Assembly: GCA_023512135.1 (NCBI GenBank)
Contig: JAIMAG010000001.1
Coordinates: 310,001 to 374,000 of the forward strand
Direction of reading: 5' to 3'
Length of the DNA: 64,000 bases
DNA from: Terriglobia bacterium
Lineage (GTDB): Bacteria > Acidobacteriota > Terriglobia > Acidiferrales > UBA7541
Of this stretch, positions 51,956 to 61,371 are shown piece by piece. The position numbers and the translations under genes were made by a program. Numbering within the stretch: the first letter of the stretch is position 1; each line of letters starts with the position of its first letter. Under the pieces are notes generated by a model. It had not been told where the DNA came from, made no database searches, and was given only the letters and a program-made list of their open reading frames with translations.

Positions 51956-53137
51956 ATGGGCGCCGAACACGCTTCCCGCTCCGTGCACATTGTAGGAGGT
52001 TCTGCGGCTGGCTTTTACGCTGCCTATTTGCTGGCCCGGGCCGGTATGTCGGTCACGGTGCTCGAGCAGGCCGAGCGGTTGGAGCCGATGCCGCGCACGC
52101 TGATTGTCACCAGCCGCATGCGCGACCTGCTGGACACGGCACTGCGGGACACCTCTGTAGTTGTCAACGAAATTCGACGCTTCGAGCTGTACGCGGACGG
52201 CCGCGTAGCCGAGGTGTCGCTTAGCCGCCCCGACTTGATCGTGGAGCGATCGCGCCTGATTCGTAGTTTGGCGGAACAGGCGCAGCACGCCGGTGCTCGG
52301 ATTGCACTCGGCCGTCGTTTCCTGGGTCTGGAGCCAGACGGTCGCGGCCTGCTGCTGCATGCTCAGAACAACGGCCACGTCGAGCAACAACAGACGCGGG
52401 TCGTTGTGGGCGCCGATGGCGCTTTCAGCCGCGTCGCGGAGGCTGCCGGCTGGCCACGTCCGCAAACGGTCCCGTTGATTCAGGCGGTCGTTCACCTGCC
52501 GCGGGATCTTTCGCCCGACACCGTTCGCGTCTGGTTCGTGCCGGAGGACACTCCCTATTTCTACTGGCTGATTCCCGAATCAGAATCCCACGGAGTCCTG
52601 GGCCTGATCGGTCCGGAGGGAAAATACCGTGGGCAGCAGACGCGGAATTGTCTCGAGCAGTTTCTGCAGCGACGCCGCCTGCACCCACTCAGCTACCAGG
52701 CTGCGCGGATTCCGGTCTACACCGGCTGGGTGCCGGTGCGGCGTCGGCTGGGCGAAGCTGACGTCTATCTGGTCGGCGACGCCGCGGCCCAGGTGAAAGT
52801 GACGACCGTTGGCGGGTTGGTCACCGGTTTCCGTGGTGCGGCCGGTGTTGCCGAAGCCATTCTGAATGGGGGTCGGAGCCGCCAGTTGCGCGCCCTGCGT
52901 CGCGAGCTGGACCTGCACCTGCTGATTCGCCGGGCGCTGCACCGTTTCACGCAGAACGATTACGCCCGTCTGCTCGACGCGCTGAACGAGGCTACACGCG
53001 CCGCGCTCGGCCTGTACACCCGCGACGAAGCGGGCAAGCTGCTCTGGAGCCTTTGCCGTCGCCAGCCGCGTCTGCTGCTTTGGGGGCTGCGGGCCTTGCT
53101 GGCCAACGGTTCGTTTCCGCAGCGCCAGGGCAGTTGA
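51956..53137 (+). CDS. FAD-dependent oxidoreductase, geranylgeranyl-reductase-like
   Basis: 393 residues. HIVGGSAAGFYAAYLLARAG is the dinucleotide-binding motif with E in SVTVLEQAE. VVVGADGAFSRVAEAAG carries the GD motif, and VYLVGDAAAQVKVTTVGGL the third FAD motif. The fold matches the geranylgeranyl reductase family of prenyl-chain reductases, halogenases and hydroxylases. In this polysaccharide cluster a role in saturating the polyprenyl carrier or tailoring the polymer is possible but unproven. The start is tentative: ATG 51956 has a weak ribosome site, and GTG 51983 is closer to the core. Confidence 0.8.
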   Translation: MGAEHASRSVHIVGGSAAGFYAAYLLARAGMSVTVLEQAERLEPMPRTLIVTSRMRDLLDTALRDTSVVVNEIRRFELYADGRVAEVSLSRPDLIVERSRLIRSLAEQAQHAGARIALGRRFLGLEPDGRGLLLHAQNNGHVEQQQTRVVVGADGAFSRVAEAAGWPRPQTVPLIQAVVHLPRDLSPDTVRVWFVPEDTPYFYWLIPESESHGVLGLIGPEGKYRGQQTRNCLEQFLQRRRLHPLSYQAARIPVYTGWVPVRRRLGEADVYLVGDAAAQVKVTTVGGLVTGFRGAAGVAEAILNGGRSRQLRALRRELDLHLLIRRALHRFTQNDYARLLDALNEATRAALGLYTRDEAGKLLWSLCRRQPRLLLWGLRALLANGSFPQRQGS

Positions 53138-53191
53138 CGCATCGGCCCATGCCTGCCCTGCTGCAAACTACCGGGCCGTGAACGCAGGGGC

Positions 53192-54892
53192 GTGTACACG
53201 CTAGGCATATCCGCGCTGACGCACGATACGGCTGCGGCCCTGCTCAGCCCGTCCGGCGAGGTTATCGCTGCCTTCGAAGAAAGCAAGCTGCTTCGCCAGC
53301 GGGAGAGCACCGGTATCCCGCGCAACGCGATCCAGTTCTGCCTGCAGCAGGCCGGAATCGGCTGGCAGGAGCTGGCCGGCGTCGCGGTCGCCTGGCGGCC
53401 GCTGCGTGCCTGGATGCGGCAGGCCTGGTTCCGCTGCAAGACTCTCCCGCTGGCACCGCTGGCCAGCGGCTACTACCAGGCGCGTCTGCTCGGCGAGCTG
53501 GGCCGGGAGTTGAACAATTTCCGAATCCTTCGCCTGCTGGCGGGGCACGGGCCTGTGGCTGGTGTCGATCACCAGCTTGCCCATGCGGCCAGCGCCTTCT
53601 TCGCTTCGCCTTTCGAACGCGCCACCGTTCTGACGCTGGACGAACAAGGCGATGGCTTTACGGGCATGATCGCGGTGGGGGAAGCCACGCGGATCCGTCC
53701 TTTGCGTCGTATCGCGTTTCCCCACTCGCCGGCGTGGGTCTACACCATGGTGACGGACCTGCTCGGCTTTACCCGACGCCGCGACGAGCACAAAACCCAG
53801 TGGCTGGCCCTGCAGGGCGAGCCTCACTACCGGGATGTGTTCCTGCAACTGCTCGGCGCCCGCCGCCCAGACGCTCCGCGGCTGAACCGGCGGTATTTCC
53901 GGCGTGGCTTTACGCAGCGCATGGCTTTCTCGCCGGCGGCTCTCGCCGCGCTCGATCTGGATCCGAAGGCGCCCCGTCTGCGCGATGCGACTCATGGCAG
54001 CCGGATTGCCGCCAGTCTCCAGCATGCCTGCAGTGAACTGGTCCTCGCCTTGGCAGAAGCGGCGTGCCGGCAGACGGGCATCCGGCAGCTCTGTCTGGCT
54101 GGCGGGCTTTTCCTGAACTCGCCGCTGGTCGCTGACCTGCAGGAACGATTCGGCGCCGAGCCGGTCTTTGTACAGCCGGCCGCAGGCAACGAAGGTACGG
54201 CGCTCGGGGCTGCCTGGCTCCACTTCTACTCGTCTGGCACGCGTTCGCGTGCGCCGGCACCGGCGAGCATGGCGCTGGGGCCGGAATTCACCGACGAAGC
54301 CGCCAAGCGCGTTCTGGACAACTGCAAGGCCCGCTATCGCTGGCTCGGCACCGAGGCCGAAAAGCTGGAGCAGACGATTCGCCTGTTGCAGGCCGGCAAA
54401 ATTGTCGCCTGGTGTCAGGGACGCGCCGAATTCGGGCCCCGTGCGCTGGGCCATCGGAGTCTGCTGGCCTCGCCCTGGGCGCCGTACGTAAAAGAAAACT
54501 TGAACGAATACATCAAGCACCGCGAGGGCTTCCGGCCGTTTGCCCTCTCGGTGCCTGCCGAAGCCGCAGACCGCTACTTCACTTCTCCGGGTCCGAACCC
54601 CTGGTTGACCACGCTGGCCCGCATACGCCCGCCCCATCGCGAGCGGCTCCAGGCGTTCACCCTGCCGGGGGATCGCGTGCGATTGCATGTGGTCGGGCGC
54701 GCGGCGAATCCACTGTTTCACCGGCTGCTGCAGCAATTCGGTGAGCAGGCTCCGGCCCCGCTGCTGGTGAACACCTCGTTCAATTTGTTCGGCGAACCGC
54801 TGGTCGTCACCCCGCGCGACGCGGTGCGCAGCTTCTTCTGCTCCGGTGTGGACGCCCTGGTGCTCGGCAACTTTCTGCTCACCAAAGATTGA
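53192..54892 (+). CDS. Second carbamoyltransferase, NodU/CmcH family
   Basis: 566 residues, distantly similar to the 46596 protein. MYTLGISALTHDTAAALL, VDHQLAHAASAFF and DEQGDGFTG form the N-terminal metal domain. AWCQGRAEFGPRALGHRS and LLVNTSFNLFGEPLVV form the C-terminal domain. Start GTG 53192 with GCAGGGGC upstream. It probably carbamoylates another position or another sugar. It is 54 bp after the FAD protein gene. Confidence 0.9.
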   Translation: MYTLGISALTHDTAAALLSPSGEVIAAFEESKLLRQRESTGIPRNAIQFCLQQAGIGWQELAGVAVAWRPLRAWMRQAWFRCKTLPLAPLASGYYQARLLGELGRELNNFRILRLLAGHGPVAGVDHQLAHAASAFFASPFERATVLTLDEQGDGFTGMIAVGEATRIRPLRRIAFPHSPAWVYTMVTDLLGFTRRRDEHKTQWLALQGEPHYRDVFLQLLGARRPDAPRLNRRYFRRGFTQRMAFSPAALAALDLDPKAPRLRDATHGSRIAASLQHACSELVLALAEAACRQTGIRQLCLAGGLFLNSPLVADLQERFGAEPVFVQPAAGNEGTALGAAWLHFYSSGTRSRAPAPASMALGPEFTDEAAKRVLDNCKARYRWLGTEAEKLEQTIRLLQAGKIVAWCQGRAEFGPRALGHRSLLASPWAPYVKENLNEYIKHREGFRPFALSVPAEAADRYFTSPGPNPWLTTLARIRPPHRERLQAFTLPGDRVRLHVVGRAANPLFHRLLQQFGEQAPAPLLVNTSFNLFGEPLVVTPRDAVRSFFCSGVDALVLGNFLLTKD

Positions 54893-55035
54893 GTCCTTCC
54901 GGAGGCTCCCGGGATGTATCCGGTTGCCCGTTTGGTCGCCGGCAGAATTCCCTCTGGTCATTTCCGCCCTGCCTGCGCCAAAATGTCCTGTTTTCGAGTC
55001 CGTACCGAAACGCTTTGAATACGAGGGAGCAGGCC

Positions 55036-56388
55036 GTGCGCATTGCGATCATTGGCTCTGGCTATGTGGGACTGGTCACCGGCGGCTGCCTGGCAGAAGT
55101 CGGCCACGAGGTGATCTGCGCCGATAACGACGAGGAAAAATTGAAAATTCTCGCGGCGGGCCGACTGCCGATCTACGAGCCGCATCTGGACCAGATCGTT
55201 GCCGAAAACCGCCGTGCCGGCCGACTCTCCTTCACCGGCGATGTCGCCGCCGCCGTCCGGTTCGGCGAGGCGATTTTTATTTCCGTGGGCACGCCCCCGC
55301 TCGAAACCGGCGATGCCGACCTTTCGGCGATCGACCGCGTGGCGCGGGTGATTGCGGAATCGGCCCAGTCGCCCAAGCTGGTCATTGAAAAAAGCACCGT
55401 GCCGGTGCAGACAGGCCAGCAGTTGAAACGCGCCCTGACCGTCTACGGGCGCACCACCGGGATCTGTTTCCGCGTCGCCTCGAATCCCGAATTTCTGCGC
55501 GAGGGCACGGCGGTGCTCGATTTCCTCCATCCCGATCGCATTGTCGTTGGTGTGGAAGACAAACAGACGGAACAGCAGCTCCGGGAAATCTACCAGCCGA
55601 TTCTGGACCAGAAATTCAACTGTCCGGTGCATGCCCCGGAGTGTCCGCCGGCGGCACCGCCGCCCTTTGTCGTCACCACGATCAACAGCTCGGAGCTGAT
55701 CAAGCATGCATCGAATTCTTTCCTGGCCCTGAAAATTTCGTATGCGAATGCCCTGGCGGATCTCTGCGACCGGCTCGGGGCCAACATTGACGAAGTCACC
55801 CGCGCCATGGGCTACGACCCGCGCATCGGCCCGCACTTCCTGCGTGCCGGTCTGGGTTTCGGAGGATTCTGCCTGCCGAAAGACATCCAGGCTTTCATCC
55901 GGCTGGCCGAACGCGCCGGCATCGATTTCCGTCTGCTGAAGGAAGTGGAAAACATCAACAAGCAGCGCCTGGACCGTTTCCTGGAGATGGTTCGCCAGGC
56001 ACTCTGGGTGCTGGTCGAAAAACAGATCGGCATCCTCGGTCTGGCCTTCAAGCCGAACACGGACGATATCCGCTTCGCCCCGGCCATTGAAATCATCCGC
56101 CGGCTGCGCGCCGAAGGCGCGCAGATCCGCGCCTACGATCCTCAGGCGATGGAACGGACCCGTGCCGTCTTCCCGGACCTGCAGTTCGGCGCGGATGCTT
56201 ACGAAGTGGCCGACGATGCCGATGCCTTGTTGATTGTGACCGACTGGCAGGAATTCCGCACGCTCGACTGGGGTCGCATCCGGGAACGGATGGCGCGGCC
56301 GCTGGTGATCGACGGCCGCAACCTGCTCGACCCCGCAACGATGCGCAACCTGGGCTTCGAATACTATTCGATGGGCCGTCCCTGCTGA
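55036..56388 (+). CDS. ugd: UDP-glucose 6-dehydrogenase
   Basis: 450 residues. MRIAIIGSGYVGLVTGGCLAE binds NAD; ASNPEFLREGTA and the catalytic cysteine in GFGGFCLPKD are present, and GLAFKPNTDDIR follows in the third domain. It oxidises UDP-glucose to UDP-glucuronate. That substrate feeds the downstream UDP-glucuronate decarboxylase and the 4-epimerase at 35936. The start is GTG 55036, preceded by GAGGGAGCAGGC. The frame is open upstream to 54889 but without family-like sequence. Confidence 0.95.
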   Translation: MRIAIIGSGYVGLVTGGCLAEVGHEVICADNDEEKLKILAAGRLPIYEPHLDQIVAENRRAGRLSFTGDVAAAVRFGEAIFISVGTPPLETGDADLSAIDRVARVIAESAQSPKLVIEKSTVPVQTGQQLKRALTVYGRTTGICFRVASNPEFLREGTAVLDFLHPDRIVVGVEDKQTEQQLREIYQPILDQKFNCPVHAPECPPAAPPPFVVTTINSSELIKHASNSFLALKISYANALADLCDRLGANIDEVTRAMGYDPRIGPHFLRAGLGFGGFCLPKDIQAFIRLAERAGIDFRLLKEVENINKQRLDRFLEMVRQALWVLVEKQIGILGLAFKPNTDDIRFAPAIEIIRRLRAEGAQIRAYDPQAMERTRAVFPDLQFGADAYEVADDADALLIVTDWQEFRTLDWGRIRERMARPLVIDGRNLLDPATMRNLGFEYYSMGRPC

Positions 56389-56390
56389 GG

Positions 56391-56412
56391 CCTGCGGCAT
56401 CGCGGCCGCAGG
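56391..56412. terminator. Perfect hairpin between converging sugar genes
   Basis: CCTGCGGC and GCCGCAGG form an 8-bp stem with loop ATCGCG. It lies between the stop codons of ugd (56388) and the decarboxylase (56414), filling the 25-bp gap. There is no T tract on either strand, so it may act as a bidirectional terminator only with help of Rho. Confidence 0.5.
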
Positions 56413-56413
56413 G

Positions 56414-57358
56414 TCATCGGCGAGACTGCTCGAACTGCTTGCGAAAGTGCTCGAGCGTCCGGCGCAGGCCTTCCTCGAGGCTCACCCGGGGCTCCCACTG
56501 CAGCAGCTTCCGGGCTTTGGTGATGTCCGGGCAGCGGCGCTTGGGGTCGTCCTGCGGCAGCGGCTTGAACACGATCGGCACATTCGAGCCGGTCAGCGCG
56601 CGAACGCGCTCGGCAAATTCCAGGATGGTGATCTCCTGGGGATTGCCCAGGTTCACCGGCTCGTGCTCATCGGCATGCATCAGCCGCCAGATGCCCTCGA
56701 TCAGATCCGAAACGTAGCAGAAGCTGCGCGTCTGTCGTCCGTCGCCGTAGACGGTGATGGGCTGGCCGGTCAACGCCTGATGCACGAAGTTGGGCAGCGC
56801 GCGGCCGTCGTTCAGCCGCATGCGCGGACCGTAGGTGTTGAAGATGCGCACGATCCGTGTGTCCACGCCGTGGGCGCGGTGGTAGGCCATGGTCATCGCT
56901 TCGGCAAAGCGTTTGGCCTCGTCGTACACTCCGCGCGGACCGATCGGGTTCACATGCCCCCAGTAGCTTTCCGGCTGCGGAGTCACTTCCGGGTCGCCGT
57001 AGCACTCCGACGTGGACGCCAGCAGGTACTTTGCCTTCTTGGCCAGCGCCAGCCCCAGGGTGTTGTGGGTGCCCAGCGCGCCGACCTTCAGCGTCTGAAT
57101 CGGCAGCTTCAGGTAATCCACCGGACTGGCGGGGGAGGCAAAATGCAGGACGTAGTCCACCGGCCCGGACACGTCAATGTAGTGCGTCACATCCTGCCGG
57201 CGAAACTGAAACCGCGGGTGTTCGAGCAGGTGCGCGATGTTCGAATCCACACCGGTGATCAGATTGTCCAGACAGAGAACCTCCCAGCCCTCTGCAATCA
57301 TGCGGTCGCACAGGTGCGATCCGAGAAATCCAGCTCCGCCGGTGATGACAGCCCGCAA
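56414..57358 (-). CDS. UDP-glucuronate decarboxylase-like SDR
   Basis: 314 residues. [18 protein letters not shown] binds NAD. The catalytic serine is in [18 protein letters not shown], with tyrosine and lysine in [11 protein letters not shown]; this SECYG...YDEAKR pattern is specific to UDP-xylose synthase. It converts UDP-glucuronate, made by the converging dehydrogenase, to UDP-xylose or a keto-pentose. The start is TTG 57358, placed by GAGGAGG upstream; the open frame to 57418 lacks a ribosome site. It points away from the EPS cluster. Confidence 0.9.
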   Translation of the reverse strand: MRAVITGGAGFLGSHLCDRMIAEGWEVLCLDNLITGVDSNIAHLLEHPRFQFRRQDVTHYIDVSGPVDYVLHFASPASPVDYLKLPIQTLKVGALGTHNTLGLALAKKAKYLLASTSECYGDPEVTPQPESYWGHVNPIGPRGVYDEAKRFAEAMTMAYHRAHGVDTRIVRIFNTYGPRMRLNDGRALPNFVHQALTGQPITVYGDGRQTRSFCYVSDLIEGIWRLMHADEHEPVNLGNPQEITILEFAERVRALTGSNVPIVFKPLPQDDPKRRCPDITKARKLLQWEPRVSLEEGLRRTLEHFRKQFEQSRR

Positions 57359-57591
57359 CTGGCCTCCTCTGTTTGCAAGCTCAGATGACACCACAGCCGG
57401 CACGCCGGCAGGCCGCACTATAAGGCAAAATCTTGGCGTCGGCTACGGCTGCCGTTTTGCTGATGCGTATCGGTCAGCGCCGCTGTTTGCGCCATGGAAA
57501 CTGGCGCCCAGGCAGGTTGCCTTTTACCGGAAAACCGCATCTAGAGTAGGGACAAGCCCAGCCACAAGCAGCGGAGAGGAAGGAAATCTTT

Positions 57592-58200
57592 ATGCGGAAA
57601 TTCACTTTTGCGCTCGCAGGTAGCCTGCTGGCTCTGTTGTTCTTCTGGGTCCCTGCCGTCGGGGCACAGTCGGTTCTGTTCGACGGCACCTCACTCGAAC
57701 AACGCCGCGCGGCTGCGCTGCTGGTTCCCGCCGACGTTACAGGCGACGACTATGCGCTGTTTGCGCGCCTCGAGTACGGTCTGACCGGCTATTTCAACTT
57801 CTTCGGCCAGCTGGGCGGACGGTTCGACGGTGGCGGCACCCTGCTGCCCGGACTGGGCTGGAGCGCCACGCTCTATGAGCAGTCCGACCGGCTGCCCCTG
57901 AACATCGGCCTGTTCAATTCGTTCCTGTTCCCCATCGAAGACGGACTGGGCCCGGATGCCTTTGTCACCATTGCACCGGTGCTCAGCCATCGTTTCGGTC
58001 CGGCTGACGACGTGCACACGACAGTCTACGGCGGAGCCACTTCCACCTTTATCGTGGGACCCGGCGGCACCGACGTGAACGCGTTGTTCGGCGTCCGGGT
58101 GGCTGGCATCGGCGGGGAGCAAAGCCGCTGGGATTTCGTGGCGGAAGTGCAGGCGGGTGAATCCTCGCGTTTCGCGCTCGGCTTCCGCTATCGGTTCTGA
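57592..58200 (+). CDS. Small outer-membrane beta-barrel protein
   Basis: 202 residues. Signal peptide MRKFTFALAGSLLALLFFWVPAVGAQ. The mature part has alternating amphipathic strands (TGYFNFFGQLGGRF, FVTIAPVLSHRF, TVYGGATSTFIV) and ends FALGFRYRF, with the terminal phenylalanine used by the BAM machinery. About eight strands are likely. No function is recognised. AGGAAGG precedes the ATG. It stands alone between the decarboxylase and a large GT2 gene that converges on it. Confidence 0.75.
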   Translation: MRKFTFALAGSLLALLFFWVPAVGAQSVLFDGTSLEQRRAAALLVPADVTGDDYALFARLEYGLTGYFNFFGQLGGRFDGGGTLLPGLGWSATLYEQSDRLPLNIGLFNSFLFPIEDGLGPDAFVTIAPVLSHRFGPADDVHTTVYGGATSTFIVGPGGTDVNALFGVRVAGIGGEQSRWDFVAEVQAGESSRFALGFRYRF

Positions 58201-58291
58201 GCTGCGCTCGACTGCCCGAGGCCAGGCCCGCCGGGCACGCGCAGCAGGGAGGCCGGGCTCGGAAGCCAGCCGGGCGGGGAGAGGTGCGTTC

Positions 58292-59926
58292 TTAGAAGCT
58301 GGGCGCGCCGGTGGCTGCGGGACGGACTTCGGCGGGCCGGCGGACACCAAGCCGCAGCCGTTCCAGCCATGGCTGCGCCAGCGACATCAGTCCTGTGTAC
58401 AGGTAACCGCCTACAAATAACAGCAGGAAGGGCACCGTGGCGTAATTTTCGTTTTGCACGGCGTAGACCACTGTGGCCGTGAAATACAGTCCCAGGCCGA
58501 TTTCCGCAAACGGTAGCCAGCCGGCCCGGTTCCGGTAGGCCTTCCTCCACCACGTATCCTGCGCGCTTTCGATGCGGTACTTCGGCGTCCGGGCAAATTC
58601 TGTCTGCCGGCCCAGCAGAGCCTCCAGCACCGCAATCGAGTTCCGCACGGCCAGGCCGATGCCCAGGGCCATCACGAAGGGCAGATAGAAAAAGGTCCGT
58701 TTCCAGGTTCGCGGGTAGAGGGTGCGCTGGGCCACCAGATAGAAACTGGAAATCGAGCAGGTTGAAGCCAGAAACAGCGGCAGATCGATCACCAGCATCT
58801 GGAACCAGCCCTGGTAGAATCGCACGATCATGGCCGGCAACAGCATCGTGGAGAGCAGAATCATCAGCGGGTAGCTGATGTTCGCGGTCAGGTGGTAGCA
58901 GGCTTCGACCTTCACATGCCACGGCTGCTTCGAACGCAGCAGTTGGGGCAGAATCTTTTTCGCGGTCTGGATCAGTCCTTTGGCCCAGCGTGCCTGCTGG
59001 GTTTTGAAGGCGTTGATCTCCACGGGCAGTTCGGAGGGGCATTCGATTTCCGGCAGGTAGAGAAATTTCCAGCCGCGAAGCTGTGCTCGATAGGAAAGGT
59101 CGGTGTCTTCGGTGAGCGTATCGTGCTGCCAGCCCCCGGCATCTTCAATTGCCGCGCGGCGCCACACGCCGGCCGTTCCGTTGAAATTGAAAAACGTGCC
59201 GCGGCGCGAGCGCGCCCCGTGCTCGATCACGAAGTGTCCGTCCAGCAGAATGGCCTGCACTTCGGTGAGCGTGGAGTAGTTCCGGTTCAGGTAGGTCCAA
59301 CGCGCCTGCACCATGCCCACCTGCGGGTCGGCAAAATAGGGAATCGTTCGCCGCAGAAAATCCGCAGGGGGAATGAAATCGGCGTCGAAGATGACGATGA
59401 ATTCTCCTGTGGCGTGTCGCAAACCGTTGGCCAGCGCGCCGGCTTTGTATCCGGAGCGATTGGTGCGGTGCAGGTAGGAAATCGCATAACCCAGTGCCTG
59501 GTAGCGCTCCACGCAGGCGCGGGCAATTTGCCGGGTTGCATCGGTCGAATCATCGAGAACCTGGATTTCCATCAACTCCCGCGGGTAATCGAACCGCGCC
59601 ACGGCGTCCACCAACCGCTCCACCACGTAGCGCTCGTTGAAGATGGGAAGCTGTATGGTAACCTTGGGCCAGCGCGAGATGGGCGGCGGAGGGCCGGGCA
59701 CGTGGTCCCGGTATTTGAAGAAATAGTAGACGAGCCAGTAGCGATGGATGCCGTAGAGGGCCAGCACGCCCAGCACCAGAAAGTACGGAATCATCACCGC
59801 CAGGTCGAACGCGTTCAACTGATACAGCCCGATGAACGGATTCCTTGCGGGATCGAAATTCCGCTCCCAGTATTCCCGGATCGGGTTCTGCAACCACCAC
59901 AGCGCGAACAAGAGATTACTGTTCAT
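58292..59926 (-). CDS. Large membrane glycosyltransferase family 2 (glucan/mannan synthase-like)
   Basis: 544 residues. An N-terminal membrane helix (FDLAVMIPYFLVLGVLALYG) precedes a GT-A domain with VTIQLPIFNERYVVERL, QVLDDSTDAT (first aspartate), FDADFIPPADFLRR (DXD), TEDTDLSYRAQLRG (catalytic aspartate) and QQARWAKG (the Q-x-x-R-W motif). Five or more C-terminal helices follow. This set marks a processive synthase that polymerises and exports a beta-glycan, similar to glucomannan or cellulose synthase catalytic subunits. No PilZ domain is attached. The gene diverges from the GT-C gene by only 35 bp. Confidence 0.9.
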   Translation of the reverse strand: MNSNLLFALWWLQNPIREYWERNFDPARNPFIGLYQLNAFDLAVMIPYFLVLGVLALYGIHRYWLVYYFFKYRDHVPGPPPPISRWPKVTIQLPIFNERYVVERLVDAVARFDYPRELMEIQVLDDSTDATRQIARACVERYQALGYAISYLHRTNRSGYKAGALANGLRHATGEFIVIFDADFIPPADFLRRTIPYFADPQVGMVQARWTYLNRNYSTLTEVQAILLDGHFVIEHGARSRRGTFFNFNGTAGVWRRAAIEDAGGWQHDTLTEDTDLSYRAQLRGWKFLYLPEIECPSELPVEINAFKTQQARWAKGLIQTAKKILPQLLRSKQPWHVKVEACYHLTANISYPLMILLSTMLLPAMIVRFYQGWFQMLVIDLPLFLASTCSISSFYLVAQRTLYPRTWKRTFFYLPFVMALGIGLAVRNSIAVLEALLGRQTEFARTPKYRIESAQDTWWRKAYRNRAGWLPFAEIGLGLYFTATVVYAVQNENYATVPFLLLFVGGYLYTGLMSLAQPWLERLRLGVRRPAEVRPAATGAPSF

Positions 59927-59961
59927 CTTGCTGTTCCATCTGCGGCCACTGCCGCATTGCG

Positions 59962-61371
59962 ATGCTGACTCGCCTGCGTTCCCACTTCGCGCGGCAAACG
60001 CAAATCGCCGCGTGCGGTGCGGTGGTCCTCGGACTCCTTTTTGTCACGCTGCTGGGTCTGCGTGACCTGAAGACCTACGTCGTAGAAACCATCGCCATCG
60101 GGTTGGCGGCTGGCCTCGCCTATCTGATTGTACTCTATTTGCTCGAGCGGGCGCCGGAATATCCGGGCACGCTCTGGTGGGTTCTGCTCAGCGCGATTGT
60201 GTTTCGGCTGCTGCTGTTGCCTCTGCCGCCATCGCTTTCCGACGACCTGCACCGGTACCGCTGGGAAGGGTTCATCCAGCAGCTCGGGGCCAATCCGTAC
60301 CTCACCCGCCCTGCCGACCCCGCTTTTGCCCCGCTCATGGAGGAATTCCGTGCCCGCGGGGAAGTTATCCCCGGCGCGGACATTCCTGCCGTGTACCCGC
60401 CACTGGCCGAGCAGATCTTCCGCCTCGCCGCCGAAGCGGCCCGTGCGGCTCCCAGTGCAGCCCTGATTTGGTTCAAGCTGCCCGCACTCGCCGGCGATCT
60501 GTTTCTTCTCTGCCTGCTGGCTTGGTGGATCCGCACTACCGGTGGCCGCAGCGTTCAGCTTGCCATCTACGCCTGGAATCCTTTGGTTGTAGTGGAGTTC
60601 GCCGCCAGCGGTCACTACGATGCGCTCGCCGTTGCTGCAGTGCTCGCCGCGATCCTCGTGCTTGCCCGAAGCCGCCAGACGGTGTCGGCTGTGCTGTTCG
60701 CTGCCGGCGTACTGCTGAAGTGGTTTCCGGCAACGTTGCTCCCGCTCTGGCTGCGGCGCCTCGACTGGCCCCGTTCCCGACGTGCCTGGCAGGCGCTGGC
60801 CGCAGCGGCCCTGCTGAGCCTGCTCTGCGCATGGCCCTACCGCGCGGCCTGGCCCGAGGTGCTGGACGTGCTCGCCTATTTCGAGTCGCGCTGGCACCAC
60901 AACAACGCCAGCCTCTACGCGCTGCTCACCTGGTTGGCCGACCCTGCCGCGCCGCAGGACCCGCAGGTGGCCATCCCTCCGGGTGCCGCGTTTCACGACC
61001 TGGCGGCCGGACTGGGTCTCGGCGTGGTTGCCGGGATTGCGCTGTGGGCTGCTGCGCGCAAGCTCGACGTACTGCACGCCGCCTATCTTCTTTTCGGCGC
61101 TACGTTGCTGTTCGCGCCGAACGCTTTCCCCTGGTATTTCACCTGGATGGTGCCGCTGCTGGTGTTCTTCCCGCATCCGGCATGGCTGTTGCTGACGGTG
61201 CTGCAGTTTCTTTCCTACCACGTACTGATTGACTATCAGGCTTCCGGGGTCTGGCGGTTCCAGCCGCAGATGCTCTGGCTGGTCTACGGTCCCTTCTACG
61301 CCTGGCTCGCAGCAGCGGGGCTGCGCTCGAATCACAACTTGTGCGCCGCTCTGTCGGGCTACCGATCCTGA
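59962..61371 (+). CDS. GT-C mannosyltransferase-like membrane protein (GT87/DUF2029-like)
   Basis: 469 residues with about eleven hydrophobic segments. LSDDLHRYRWEGFIQQLGANPYL is a loop with the acidic pair used by polyprenyl-phosphate-dependent transferases. FAASGHYDALAVAA and FPWYFTWMVPLLV resemble the mannosyltransferase GT87 family. It likely moves a sugar from a polyprenyl-phosphate donor on the outer face of the inner membrane. The start at 59962 is the first ATG that gives a membrane-protein N-terminus. It overlaps the converging DUF486 gene by 13 bp. Confidence 0.8.
   Translation: MLTRLRSHFARQTQIAACGAVVLGLLFVTLLGLRDLKTYVVETIAIGLAAGLAYLIVLYLLERAPEYPGTLWWVLLSAIVFRLLLLPLPPSLSDDLHRYRWEGFIQQLGANPYLTRPADPAFAPLMEEFRARGEVIPGADIPAVYPPLAEQIFRLAAEAARAAPSAALIWFKLPALAGDLFLLCLLAWWIRTTGGRSVQLAIYAWNPLVVVEFAASGHYDALAVAAVLAAILVLARSRQTVSAVLFAAGVLLKWFPATLLPLWLRRLDWPRSRRAWQALAAAALLSLLCAWPYRAAWPEVLDVLAYFESRWHHNNASLYALLTWLADPAAPQDPQVAIPPGAAFHDLAAGLGLGVVAGIALWAAARKLDVLHAAYLLFGATLLFAPNAFPWYFTWMVPLLVFFPHPAWLLLTVLQFLSYHVLIDYQASGVWRFQPQMLWLVYGPFYAWLAAAGLRSNHNLCAALSGYRS

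Noticed and set aside
53201-54961. 586-residue minus-strand open frame antisense to the second carbamoyltransferase
   Set aside because: Same artefact; the plus-strand frame has NodU/CmcH motifs throughout and the antisense frame has none.
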